DNA of 57,879 bases from contig CAKSLQ010000013.1 in the NCBI GenBank assembly GCA_934467415.1, positions 1 to 57,879 of the forward strand. Reading direction: 5' to 3'. The notes below the pieces were generated by a model that was not told where the DNA came from, did not search any database, and saw only the letters and a program-made list of their open reading frames with translations. Positions 30,096 to 37,924 of the stretch are shown here, piece after piece. The stretch comes from an uncultured Eubacteriales bacterium. Lineage in GTDB: Bacteria; Bacillota; Clostridia; Oscillospirales; CAG-272. The translations under genes and the position numbers were made by a program. The stretch's first letter is position 1. Every line of letters starts with the position of its first letter.

Positions 30096-31169
30096 ATGCA
30101 TGTGCTGGTCGAGGCATCCTATATGAATTCGCACTGGTGCTCGCACTATCTGCGCGGTATCACGGCGCAGGCGAAGCGCAAGAACATGCCGGTCAGCGTG
30201 CATACCACGACCGAATTTTTGGACGATCCCGCCTTTGATGATACGCACGTCATCGTGCTCGGCTCATCGCTCACCTGGGCGTCCCGCAGCATGAACCTGC
30301 TCTACAGCCGCGACGTGCGCCCCATTGTGCTCGCCGTCGCCAATTATCAGAAGCAGTTCCCGTTTGCCAGCTTCATCACGATGGATTACGACGACGCGAC
30401 GCGCAAGCTGATGAAGTTTCTGCACGCGGGCGGGCGGACGCGGACGGCGTTTTTCTCCGGCAACACCAAGAGCTCGACCGATATGCAGAAGGTAGCCAAC
30501 TATCTGCAGGAGGGCGGGCGCGAGCAGGATATCTTCCACTTTGAAGGCACGCTCCGCGAGACGACCGACCGTCTGCTTGCGCGCATCGGCGAATTTGACT
30601 CGGTGCTCTGCGCCAACGATGTCTCCGCCGTCGTGCTGATGAAGCGGCTGGAGTCGCTCGGCTTCAATCTGCCGGACGACATGCACATCGTCTCGTTCGG
30701 CGACACGGTGCTGGCCAACCTTGAGATTCACAACATCGCCGTGGCCAAGGTCAAGAGCGTGGAGGCGGGCAAGCTCGCCATCAGCGCCTACCGGCTGCTG
30801 AAGTCCAATCCCTCGATCTCCTCCGCGTCGATGCTGCTGCACTGCGACATCTACGACTATCATTACGACCCCGTGGACATCAAGCTGGAGCACACGCGGA
30901 TGCTGTTTGACCGCCACGTCGGCGCCAACTTCTTCCGCGACCCGGACGTCGAGCGCGTTCTGCTCGTCGAGAAGCTGCTGTCCGGCTGTGACAAGCTGGA
31001 TATTCAGATCCTGCGCGAGGTCATTTCCAAGGAGAGCTACTCCAAGATCGCGGCCAAGCTGTTCATCGCCGAGAATACGATCAGCTACCGCATCAAGAAG
31101 ATTCTCGCCGGCGCGCCCGGCAAGAGCAAAGAGGAGATTTTCGACCTGCTCGCCGAGTTTTTGTTCTGA
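30096..31169 (+). CDS. Transcription regulator: periplasmic-binding-like sensor with C-terminal HTH
   Basis: A 357-residue protein whose first 250 residues resemble the LacI/GalR effector domain (Peripla_BP_3 type; FDSVLCANDVSAVVLMKRLESLGFNLPDDMHIVSFGD is the clearest part), but with no N-terminal HTH. Instead the last about 60 residues form a helix-turn-helix of LuxR/PucR style (YSKIAAKLFIAENTISYRIKKIL). No TM or signal, so it is cytoplasmic. I use the ATG at 30096 because GGAGG (30083-30087) lies eight bases upstream; the GTG at 30087 overlaps that SD. It is divergent from a binding lipoprotein and probably controls it in response to a sugar-like ligand (inference). Confidence 0.82.
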   Translation: MHVLVEASYMNSHWCSHYLRGITAQAKRKNMPVSVHTTTEFLDDPAFDDTHVIVLGSSLTWASRSMNLLYSRDVRPIVLAVANYQKQFPFASFITMDYDDATRKLMKFLHAGGRTRTAFFSGNTKSSTDMQKVANYLQEGGREQDIFHFEGTLRETTDRLLARIGEFDSVLCANDVSAVVLMKRLESLGFNLPDDMHIVSFGDTVLANLEIHNIAVAKVKSVEAGKLAISAYRLLKSNPSISSASMLLHCDIYDYHYDPVDIKLEHTRMLFDRHVGANFFRDPDVERVLLVEKLLSGCDKLDIQILREVISKESYSKIAAKLFIAENTISYRIKKILAGAPGKSKEEIFDLLAEFLF

Positions 31170-31175
31170 TTCTTT

Positions 31176-31245
31176 CCGAAAACCGCCATCGACAGTATAC
31201 CGCCCCGCCGGGCGGCTGTCCATGCGGTTTTCGGTTATTTTTTGT
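31176..31245 (+). terminator. Long compound hairpin terminator
   Basis: Outer arms CCGAAAACCGC and GCGGTTTTCGG (11 perfect pairs) enclose inner pairs GACAG/CTGTC and CCGCC/GGCGG, and are followed by TTATTTTTTG. The stem is unusually long for a simple terminator, starting six bases after the regulator stop. Confidence 0.7.
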
Positions 31246-31272
31246 TTTTCGGCGGGGATGTGGGCATTTTTC

Positions 31273-31387
31273 GGCTCCCCTGTGCAAGGGGAGCTGTCAC
31301 CGTTAGGTGACTGAGGGGTTGTACCTTTGCGTTGCAACAATCCCTCCGCCGTCTATCGACGGCACCTCCCTTTGCCGGGGGGAGGCT
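31273..31387. repeat. Family A palindromic element (reverse orientation)
   Basis: Outer hairpins GCTCCCCTGTGCAAGGGGAGC and CCTCCCTTTGCCGGGGGGAGG; inner hairpins TCACCGTTAGGTGA and GCCGTCTATCGACGGC; core CTGAGGGGTTGT ... ACAATCCCTCC. The rest of the 31170-31516 gap holds the terminator and a -10-like TATAAT (31473-31478) before the kinase gene, without a good -35. Confidence 0.87.
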
Positions 31388-31516
31388 TGGTTTGCGCCTC
31401 TCAGGTTTCCCCCCGCAAAAGTCGGTGTTTGAATTTTCCGCAAATTTGTATGCAGAGGCGCAGGTTCCGTTATATAATAAAGGTGTAAAATTATTTTCCG
31501 CACAGGAGACAGAAAT

Positions 31517-32713
31517 ATGAAGATTCTTGTTTGCAACGTCGGCAGCACCTCGCTGAAGTTTAAGCTCTACGAGATGCCCGAAAAGACCGTCTACGCCACC
31601 GGCAAGGTGGAGCGCGTCGGCAGCACGTCCGAGGCGATCTATTCCTTCTGCAACGTGAAGACCGGCGAGAAGATCGCCAAGGAGCATCTCTCGGTGCCGC
31701 GCTATAAGGACGGCATCGCGCTTTTCCTCGGCGACCTGCTGGACAAAAAGCAGGGGATTCTCTCGGACATTGCCGAAATCAGCGCCGTCGGCTTCAAGAC
31801 CGTGCTGGCCAAGGGTCACCACGGCGTGTTTGAGCTGAACGACGAGACGCTCGCCGCCATGCGTGACTATCTGTTCATCGCGCCCGCGCACAACCAGCCC
31901 TATCTCGACGCCATCGGCGAGTTCAAGGCCATGCTGCCGGACGCGCTGCTCGTCGGCTCGTTTGAGACCGCGTTCCACAAGACCATCCCGAAAGAGCGCA
32001 AGCTCTATGCGCTCCCCTATGAGTGGTACGAGAAGTACGGCATTCAGCGCTTCGGCTTCCACGGCCATTCGCACGAGTACACCGCGCGCCATCTTCCCGA
32101 ACTTGTCGGCAAGACCGCGTTCCGCGCGATCTCCTGCCACCTCGGCGGCTCCTCCTCGCTCTGCGCGATCAAAGACGGCAAGAGCGTGGACTGCTCCTTC
32201 GGCTTCACGCCCCAGACCGGTCTGCCCCACGCGGCACGCATCGGCGACATTGACGCCTACATCGTGCCCTTCCTCATGAACGAGGGGATGACGATGGAGG
32301 AGATCACCACCGCGTTTGCCAAGAAGAGCGGCCTCTACGGCATCTCCGGCGTGGACAGCGACCTCCGCTTCATCGAGGAGGCGGCGAATGCGGGCAATGA
32401 GCGCGCCAAGCTCGCCATCGACATGTTCGTCGCGGCCATCGTCCGCTATGTCGGCAGCTTCTATGCCGAGCTCGGCGGGCTGGACTACCTCACCTTTGCA
32501 GGCGGCATCGGCGAGAATTCCGCCACGATCCGCCGCTGTGTCTGCGATGCGCTCGGCGTCTTCGGCGTGAAGATCGACGAGGAGAAGAACGCAAACGTCC
32601 GCGGCGAGTGCGAGATTTCCGCGCCCGACTCCAAGGTGAAGATCTATACGATCGCCACCGACGAGGAGCAGATGGTCGCCGTCAAGACCTATGAGTACAG
32701 TCAGAGCAGATAA
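31517..32713 (+). CDS. Acetate/propionate-kinase family protein with altered active site
   Basis: ASKHA-fold acyl phosphate kinase, 398 residues, aligning without shift to acetate kinase at its landmarks: Asn7 in CNVGSTS, GFHG with His182, HLG with His208, Arg241 in RIGDID, FAGGIGENS and Glu383. Three positions of the active site differ from the canonical enzyme: the GHRVVHGG arginine (Arg91 in M. thermophila) is Lys94, the FDTAFH aspartate (Asp148) is Glu150, and the HLGNG asparagine (Asn211) is Gly. It may use another acid or be slow with acetate. No phosphotransacetylase is adjacent; a DUF2877 gene overlaps its end. SD AGGAGA is good. Confidence 0.88.
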   Translation: MKILVCNVGSTSLKFKLYEMPEKTVYATGKVERVGSTSEAIYSFCNVKTGEKIAKEHLSVPRYKDGIALFLGDLLDKKQGILSDIAEISAVGFKTVLAKGHHGVFELNDETLAAMRDYLFIAPAHNQPYLDAIGEFKAMLPDALLVGSFETAFHKTIPKERKLYALPYEWYEKYGIQRFGFHGHSHEYTARHLPELVGKTAFRAISCHLGGSSSLCAIKDGKSVDCSFGFTPQTGLPHAARIGDIDAYIVPFLMNEGMTMEEITTAFAKKSGLYGISGVDSDLRFIEEAANAGNERAKLAIDMFVAAIVRYVGSFYAELGGLDYLTFAGGIGENSATIRRCVCDALGVFGVKIDEEKNANVRGECEISAPDSKVKIYTIATDEEQMVAVKTYEYSQSR

Positions 32714-33554
32714 ACCATCGGCGCACGCCGTCTTCTTCGGAGAGACGGCGCGCGGCCTGTATGAGAGAAACGCCGCCGGGACGCTCGTCGGCGTTTTTTC
32801 CCATGCGCTCTATGCCGACATTGGCGGGATTGTCTCGTTTTACGATGCGGCATACGGCGAAGTGCCGTTCGGCGCCGCGGTGCGGGACATTCCGGCATTT
32901 CTGGCGGCGGCAGAGCCTGTCGTCGGCGCCGCCGTCGCATTTACACCGGGCGGGATCAGCATCGGCGGGCGCACGATGCCGATCGAGGTACTGCCGCCGC
33001 CCGCGCGGATCCTGCCGCCGCTTGCGCCGCCGGATGAAGAACGGCTGGCCTCGGTCGAGGCGCATGTCGCCGCGCACGGTTCGCCGCGCGGGATGCTCGA
33101 GCTGATCGGCACAAACCGCGGTCACGCCGCGGACAGCGCCGCGGCGCTCACGGCGGCGTTCCGCCGCGGGGATGCGGCGGCGGCGTCCATCGCCGCCGTG
33201 CGGCTGCTCGGCCTCGGCCGCGGGCTGACGCCGTCGGGCGACGATTTTCTCTGCGGGTTCTTTTCGACACTGCTGGCCGCGAGAGGCGCAGGGATCGCGC
33301 TGCCGATGCCGCCGGAGGCGGCCGCCGGGGCGGTGCTCGCCGCCGCGCCCGCGCGCACCTCGCCCATCAGCGGCGCGTACCTCGCCGCCGCGCTCGGCGG
33401 GCAATACTGCACCGTGTACGCCGCCGCGACCGCGGCCTGCCTCGGCGCGGGCGATTATGCGTCGTTTGCCGCCGCCGCGCTGAAGATGGGCGCATCGAGC
33501 GGCACGGACACGCTCTGCGGCGCGCTCGCCGCCGCAAAGCTGACGATCCGGTGA
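32691..33554 (+). CDS. DUF2877 (AllH/YlbF-type) protein
   Basis: A 287-residue Ala-rich soluble protein with the DUF2877 signature GLGRGLTPSGDDFLCG (about 180-195) and SSGTDTLCG near the end. In E. coli the family member AllH is one of three subunits, with AllF and AllG, of an oxamate carbamoyltransferase acting next to carbamate kinase. Here neither AllF nor AllG is present. The start overlaps the preceding kinase gene by 23 bases without a strong SD, which implies translational coupling and a joint function with that divergent acyl kinase. Confidence 0.82.
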   Translation: MSTVRADKPSAHAVFFGETARGLYERNAAGTLVGVFSHALYADIGGIVSFYDAAYGEVPFGAAVRDIPAFLAAAEPVVGAAVAFTPGGISIGGRTMPIEVLPPPARILPPLAPPDEERLASVEAHVAAHGSPRGMLELIGTNRGHAADSAAALTAAFRRGDAAAASIAAVRLLGLGRGLTPSGDDFLCGFFSTLLAARGAGIALPMPPEAAAGAVLAAAPARTSPISGAYLAAALGGQYCTVYAAATAACLGAGDYASFAAAALKMGASSGTDTLCGALAAAKLTIR

Positions 33555-33569
33555 GAAAAGAATGATGAG

Positions 33570-33598
33570 AAAAAGGCTTCCCGTCGGGAAGCCTTTTT
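33570..33598 (+). terminator. Terminator after the DUF2877 gene
   Basis: AAAAAGGCTTCCC-GTC-GGGAAGCCTTTTT, a perfect stem with A and T tracts. It resembles the terminator after radC in sequence. Confidence 0.9.
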
Positions 33599-33619
33599 GC
33601 GTCGCGCGGATTTGCGCAT

Positions 33620-34052
33620 GACACCTCATTCCTGTAGGAATCGGCGTCCGGGGCGGTTCGCTTTTGCTTTGCGCGTGACACCTCATCCGTCACGGCGGCG
33701 CAGCGCCGTGCCACCTTCCCCCACTGGGGAAGGCTAAGGTGCGGCAAGTGCGTCATTTCGGCTCCCCTGTGCAAGGGGAGCTGGCGCGTGAGCGCCTGAG
33801 GGGTTGTATCCGTGGCTATGTAACAATCCCTCCGTCACGCTTCGCGTGACACCTCCCTTTGCACAAGGGAGGCTTGATTAGCGCGCCATGGTCGCGTTCT
33901 ATCTTAGCCTTCCCCAGTGGGGGAAGACGGGGACGGAAACGCAAAGCGTTTCCAATGAGTTTCCCTGCGGAAAACATCACGCTCAGCGGTGGATGAGGTG
34001 TTTCTCCGCTTTGTAATGGGTCGCTGCCGCGCGCACGGCTGAACAGAATCAT
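33620..34052. repeat. Repeat cluster (E, F, A, F with nested D) between DUF2877 and ddl genes
   Basis: The 580-base gap has no gene. It holds an E-type hairpin (about 33632-33655), a family F half (33677-33734), a complete family A element in reverse orientation (33759-33874, inner hairpins GGCGCGTGAGCGCC and GTCACGCTTCGCGTGAC), and a family F half (33906-33998) interrupted by a family D element (33934-33981). Confidence 0.83.
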
Positions 34053-34137
34053 ATCTCCCTTTTCAAAGTCCTTTGAAAAGGGGATGGGGGAAACTTTCCT
34101 ACAGGAAAGCTTCCCCCATCGTTTCTTTTTCAACTTA
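34053..34137 (-). repeat. Family H element after the ddl stop codon
   Basis: On the minus strand the stop TAA is followed by GTTGAAAAAGAAACG, the dyad ATGGGGGAAGCTTTCCTG / AGGAAAGTTTCCCCCAT, and CCCCTTTTCAAAGGACTTTGAA. The arms differ from the other two copies mostly by paired changes. Confidence 0.8.
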
Positions 34138-35316
34138 AACCTTCGTCCCCTTTGCCCCGCCGAGGTGAATGCCGGAGAGGACATTGCTCTCGAAGGAGAA
34201 GGTCAGCGCGGCGCGCTCGCGGTGCCGCTTCATGCCGAGCGAAATCATGCGTTCCAGCAGCTCCGGGTAGGACACGCCGAGCGGCTCCCACAGATAGAAG
34301 GAGAGCGAACCGGGAATCGTGTTGATCTCGTTTAAGTACACCTTGTTTTCGTCGCAGTCGATCATAAAGTCGATGCGCGAAACGCCCGAGCAGCCCAGCA
34401 CGCGGAAGGCCTTGACCGCCGTCTCGCGGATCGCCGCGCGCAGCGAGTCCGGGATATCGGCCGGGATTCTGCGCTTCACGCTGGCCATGCCGCTCGATTT
34501 GCCGCCCTTGGCGTTGTCGATGTACTTGTTTTCAAAGGAGAGAATTTCGTCCGCCGCCATCGGCTCCTCACATTCGGAGGCCTCGGCCGCAAAGCGGTCG
34601 CCCAGCACCGCGCAGTTGATCTCGCGCAGATGCACGATGGCGCGCTCCACCAGCACCACCTGCGCAAAGGAGAACGCCGTGTCCAGCGCCTTGATCAGTG
34701 CCGCGCGGTCGGCCGCCACGCCGATGCCGATGCTCGAGCCGAGGTTGGCCGGCTTGACGATCACGGGGTAGCTGAATGCCGCCTCGATGTCCGCCGCGGT
34801 GCGGTCGGGGTCGGCGTAGTCGGCGGTCGTGTAGCGGCGGCAGTCCAGCACCGGGATGCCGTTGTCTTTGAAGATCGCCTTCATCGCGTATTTGTCCATG
34901 CCGAGCGCGCTTGCCGTCACGTCGCAGCCCACATAGGGGATGTTCAGCATCTCGATGTAGCCCGCCAGCGTGCCGTCCTCGGTGTTTGTGCCGTGGACGA
35001 TGGGAAACGCCACGTCGATCTGCCCGAGGCGGTTTTTGCCGAGCGCCTTGGGCGGGAAGCGGTAGATGCCCGCTGTATCGCCCTCGCCGACGAGCGTCAC
35101 GCGCTCGCATTTCCGAAGCAGGGCGGGAATGTCCTTGTAGTTTTCGATCGTGAGCAGCGCCTCGCCCGTGTAAAAGCGGTTGTCCTTGGTGATGTAGAGC
35201 GGAATCACGTCGTATTTGTCGCGGTTGACGGCAAGCATTGCCTGCACGGCGGAAATGATGGAAATTTCGTGTTCGGTGGATTTGCCGCCGAAAAGCACGC
35301 CGAGCTGAATCTTCAT
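34135..35316 (-). CDS. ddl: D-alanine--D-alanine ligase
   Basis: ATP-grasp ligase that makes the D-Ala-D-Ala terminus for MurF. The 393 residues include LFGGKSTEHEISIISA at the start, the ATP-grasp VIVKPANLGSSIG, and C-terminal RIDFMIDCDENKVYLNEINTIPGSL. The specificity loop reads ENKY, keeping the Lys-Tyr pair of D-Ala-D-Ala ligases, so I do not read it as a vancomycin-type D-Ala-D-Lac ligase. AAAGGAAC is the SD. It is the last gene of a hydrolase-murF-ddl operon. Confidence 0.95.
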   Translation of the reverse strand: MKIQLGVLFGGKSTEHEISIISAVQAMLAVNRDKYDVIPLYITKDNRFYTGEALLTIENYKDIPALLRKCERVTLVGEGDTAGIYRFPPKALGKNRLGQIDVAFPIVHGTNTEDGTLAGYIEMLNIPYVGCDVTASALGMDKYAMKAIFKDNGIPVLDCRRYTTADYADPDRTAADIEAAFSYPVIVKPANLGSSIGIGVAADRAALIKALDTAFSFAQVVLVERAIVHLREINCAVLGDRFAAEASECEEPMAADEILSFENKYIDNAKGGKSSGMASVKRRIPADIPDSLRAAIRETAVKAFRVLGCSGVSRIDFMIDCDENKVYLNEINTIPGSLSFYLWEPLGVSYPELLERMISLGMKRHRERAALTFSFESNVLSGIHLGGAKGTKV

Positions 35317-35347
35317 AGTTGTTCCTTTCGTTGGTCAAAAATTCGCA

Positions 35348-36922
35348 TCAGAAGTTGTCGGGCAGGTCGTTTTCGAGCAGCACGACTTTTTTTCTGCCGC
35401 CGGCGTCGAGTGCGTAGACGTAGCGCATCGCGTCGGCAAAATTCTTTGCGGTAAAGAGCTTCTTTTCGTCGGCGCCGGCCTCCCGCGCACCGCGCAGAAT
35501 GGGCTTTGCCTGCTTTTCGCCGACGGCGACGATCACGTCGCAGACGGCGGCGGCGCGTGCGCCGAGCTCGGCGTTGAGCGCGTCCCCGCGGTCGCCCAGC
35601 TCGATCATGCCGGGCGTGACAATAATCCGCATCGCATCGAAGCGGCCGAGCGTCTCGAGCGCCGCCGCCGCGCCCGCGGGATTGGAGTTGAACGCGTCGT
35701 CGATGATGGTAATCGCGCCGCGGTCGAGCAGCTCCATGCGGTGGGGTACTGCGCGCAGCGTCCGCACGGCGGGAACCAGCTCGGCAAGCGGAATGCCGTA
35801 GCCGTTTGCCGCGGCGATCGCGCCCACGATGTTTTCGACGTTGGCCGCGCCGATGAGCTTGGTGGAGAACTTTTGCCGCTCGCCGCCGTGGACGAGCGTG
35901 AAGGTCGTGCCGCTCGTATCCACTTCCATGTCGGCGGCGAAGTAGTCCGCGTCCGGGCGCAGACCGTAGGTCACGGCGGCGCGGGGCGGCGGATTTTTCG
36001 CGATGGTCTCGCTCGACAGATTGACATAGAGAATGCCGTCCGGCGGCAGTGCGTCGGCCAGCTCGTACTTGGTTTTGATGATGTTTTCCACGCTGCCGAA
36101 GCTCTCGAGGTGCTGCTCGCCGATCGAGGTCACAATGCCGCGCGTCGGGTGGACGATGTCGCACAGTTCCCTGATGTCGCCGACGTATTTGGCGCCCATC
36201 TCGCAGACGAAGATCTCGTGCGTTGCGCGGAGCGACGTGCGGATGGTCTTGACCACGCCCATCGGCGTGTTGTAGCTTTCGGGCGTCATCAGCGTGTTGT
36301 AGCGCACCGAGAGCAGGTGCGTGAGGAAGTATTTGACCGAGGTCTTGCCGAAAGAGCCGGTGATGCCGATGATTTGCAGGTCCTTGCAGGACGCGAGTAT
36401 CTTTTTCGCATCATTCGTGTAGTGCCGCCGCACCGCCGCCTCGACGGGCGCATTGATCTTGTTGGCCGCCGGGATGAGGAAGGGCAGCGCAAAGGCCGCG
36501 ATGCCGAAAAGTACAAATTCACCGGTTCCGCCGAGCAGGGCGGCAAGCAGCAGAAGAAGGAAAACAAGCAGCCCGAGCGTTACGAACAGGCGGCAGAGCC
36601 GCGCGGTGAAGACCAGCGGCTTTTTCGCCTTTTTCTGCAGGGAAAGCGCCGCGAGGACGAGCAAAAACAGTGCAAAAAATCCGTATGCATATGCCGCATG
36701 ACGTGCGGAAACGAAGCCGCAGACGATTGCGCCGACAAGCGCGAGAAACGGCGGAATCATGCGCGTTTTGTTTGCCTGCATCCAGCTCCGCTGCACCCGC
36801 GCGGTGTAGGAATTGAGCTGGAACATGTGCAGAAAATAACGCGCCTCGAAATACAGGTATGCGGCAAGCGAGCAGAGCGCGATCGCATGCAGCGTATGGG
36901 TGAAAGCCGTGACAGGGTTCAT
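35348..36922 (-). CDS. murF: UDP-MurNAc-tripeptide--D-Ala-D-Ala ligase with N-terminal membrane domain (MurF-like)
   Basis: Mur ligase that adds D-Ala-D-Ala to the nucleotide precursor. I start at 36922 (MNPVTAFTHTLHAIAL, 524 residues), where GGAGG lies seven bases upstream. The first about 180 residues form four to five TM helices (about 5-27, 55-75, 80-97, 110-130 and 138-155), which the soluble E. coli MurF lacks. The catalytic part has the P-loop GITGSFGKTSVK, the EMGAKYVGDIREL segment, SIGEQHLESFG and IDDAFNSNPAG. Gene order before ddl supports MurF. The membrane part is seen in some clostridial Mur ligases and would tether the step to the membrane. Confidence 0.88.
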   Translation of the reverse strand: MNPVTAFTHTLHAIALCSLAAYLYFEARYFLHMFQLNSYTARVQRSWMQANKTRMIPPFLALVGAIVCGFVSARHAAYAYGFFALFLLVLAALSLQKKAKKPLVFTARLCRLFVTLGLLVFLLLLLAALLGGTGEFVLFGIAAFALPFLIPAANKINAPVEAAVRRHYTNDAKKILASCKDLQIIGITGSFGKTSVKYFLTHLLSVRYNTLMTPESYNTPMGVVKTIRTSLRATHEIFVCEMGAKYVGDIRELCDIVHPTRGIVTSIGEQHLESFGSVENIIKTKYELADALPPDGILYVNLSSETIAKNPPPRAAVTYGLRPDADYFAADMEVDTSGTTFTLVHGGERQKFSTKLIGAANVENIVGAIAAANGYGIPLAELVPAVRTLRAVPHRMELLDRGAITIIDDAFNSNPAGAAAALETLGRFDAMRIIVTPGMIELGDRGDALNAELGARAAAVCDVIVAVGEKQAKPILRGAREAGADEKKLFTAKNFADAMRYVYALDAGGRKKVVLLENDLPDNF

Positions 36923-36935
36923 GGAAAAACCTCCG

Positions 36936-37715
36936 TTATAGTTCAAAGAAAGCGCCGAGCACGCGGGAAAAGAGCGCCGGGTCATCGGCAAAGGAGAAGT
37001 GACTGCCGCCGGGGACGACGACAAGCCCCGCGTCGGGGATCTCACGCTCCATCCGCTTCGCGTCGGCAAGCGGCGTGGCGTCGTCGCGCTCCCCCCAGAA
37101 CAGCAGGGTCGGCGCGGTGACCAGCGGCAGGCAGTGCGCGAGGTCCTCGTTCACCGCGAGGATGAGCGTCTTCTTCATGATCTCGCTCGCACTGTTGTAG
37201 TCGGCCGAGCCGCGCTTTTTCCGCCAGGCGTCGATCGCACCGGGGAACAGCTTTTGCATCGGGGCGGTCGAAAGCACGCGCCGCCCCGCCTTGTAGGCGG
37301 CCAGCGACAGGCGCGCGCCGAGCGATTTCTTCGGCTTCAGCCCCGCGGCATCCACCAGCATCACGCGGTCGATCGCAAAGGGCAGGGGCTGCGCGCTCTG
37401 CTTCTCAAACAGCTTGAGGATGACGCGCCCGCCGTAGGAATGGCCGATGAGCGACACATGCGTCACGCCGAGCGACGCGAGCAGGCCGACAAACAGGTCG
37501 GCGTAGTCGCCGGGCGACATCGGCGCGGGCGGCTCGGGGCTTTCGCCGAAGCCGCAGAGGTCGGGGAGCAGCACGGTGTACTTCTGCGCCAGCTCTGCCG
37601 CCGTGCGGCGGAAGACCGCGCCCGAGCAGCCCCAGCCGTGCAGGATCAGCACGGCGTCCCCGCCGCTTCCGAACCGCTCGTATTCCACCGTGCGGCCGCC
37701 GTCCGTATAGCGCAT
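36936..37715 (-). CDS. Alpha/beta hydrolase
   Basis: A 259-residue alpha/beta hydrolase: oxyanion HGWGCSG, nucleophile elbow GHSYGG (Ser near residue 93), acid in GERDDATPL and catalytic His in GGSHFSF. Substrate unknown; it could be an esterase or lipase-like enzyme. The stop is 13 bases before murF, so it is the first gene of the operon with murF and ddl, a neighbourhood that suggests a role at the envelope. The SD is a run of G (GGGGGG). Confidence 0.85.
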   Translation of the reverse strand: MRYTDGGRTVEYERFGSGGDAVLILHGWGCSGAVFRRTAAELAQKYTVLLPDLCGFGESPEPPAPMSPGDYADLFVGLLASLGVTHVSLIGHSYGGRVILKLFEKQSAQPLPFAIDRVMLVDAAGLKPKKSLGARLSLAAYKAGRRVLSTAPMQKLFPGAIDAWRKKRGSADYNSASEIMKKTLILAVNEDLAHCLPLVTAPTLLFWGERDDATPLADAKRMEREIPDAGLVVVPGGSHFSFADDPALFSRVLGAFFEL

Positions 37716-37749
37716 TGCTTTCCCCCCGATCCGTAAAAGTCCAATTTAC

Positions 37750-37755
37750 AGTATA
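37750..37755 (-). promoter_or_regulatory. Extended -10 for the hydrolase-murF-ddl operon
   Basis: Minus-strand TGC-TATACT (TATACT at 37755-37750) about 35 bases before the hydrolase start. No good -35 is seen, so this would rely on the TG extension. Confidence 0.5.
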
Positions 37756-37840
37756 GCATATCGACTGTCCCAATGCCACAGTTTTTTGAAAAAAGCCGCG
37801 CTTTTTACGGCAAAAATATTGCCGCATTTGCGAATAGGGC

Positions 37841-37870
37841 TTTACAGCGTATTTTATTTTATGCTATAAT
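37841..37870 (+). promoter_or_regulatory. Promoter of cdaA operon
   Basis: TTTACA (37841-37846), an 18-base AT-rich spacer ending in TGC, then TATAAT (37865-37870). The leader then carries a 14-base direct repeat, TTAGGCTTATCGGA (37885-37898 and 37901-37914), whose second copy supplies the SD. Confidence 0.75.
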
Positions 37871-37924
37871 ATAAAATACTATATTTAGGCTTATCGGAAA
37901 TTAGGCTTATCGGAGGTGCGGAAT

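Noticed and set aside
34135..35316. Vancomycin-resistance-type D-Ala-D-Lac ligase
   Set aside because: The specificity loop keeps the Lys-Tyr pair of D-Ala-D-Ala ligases, the neighbour is murF, and no vanH/vanX-like genes are present.
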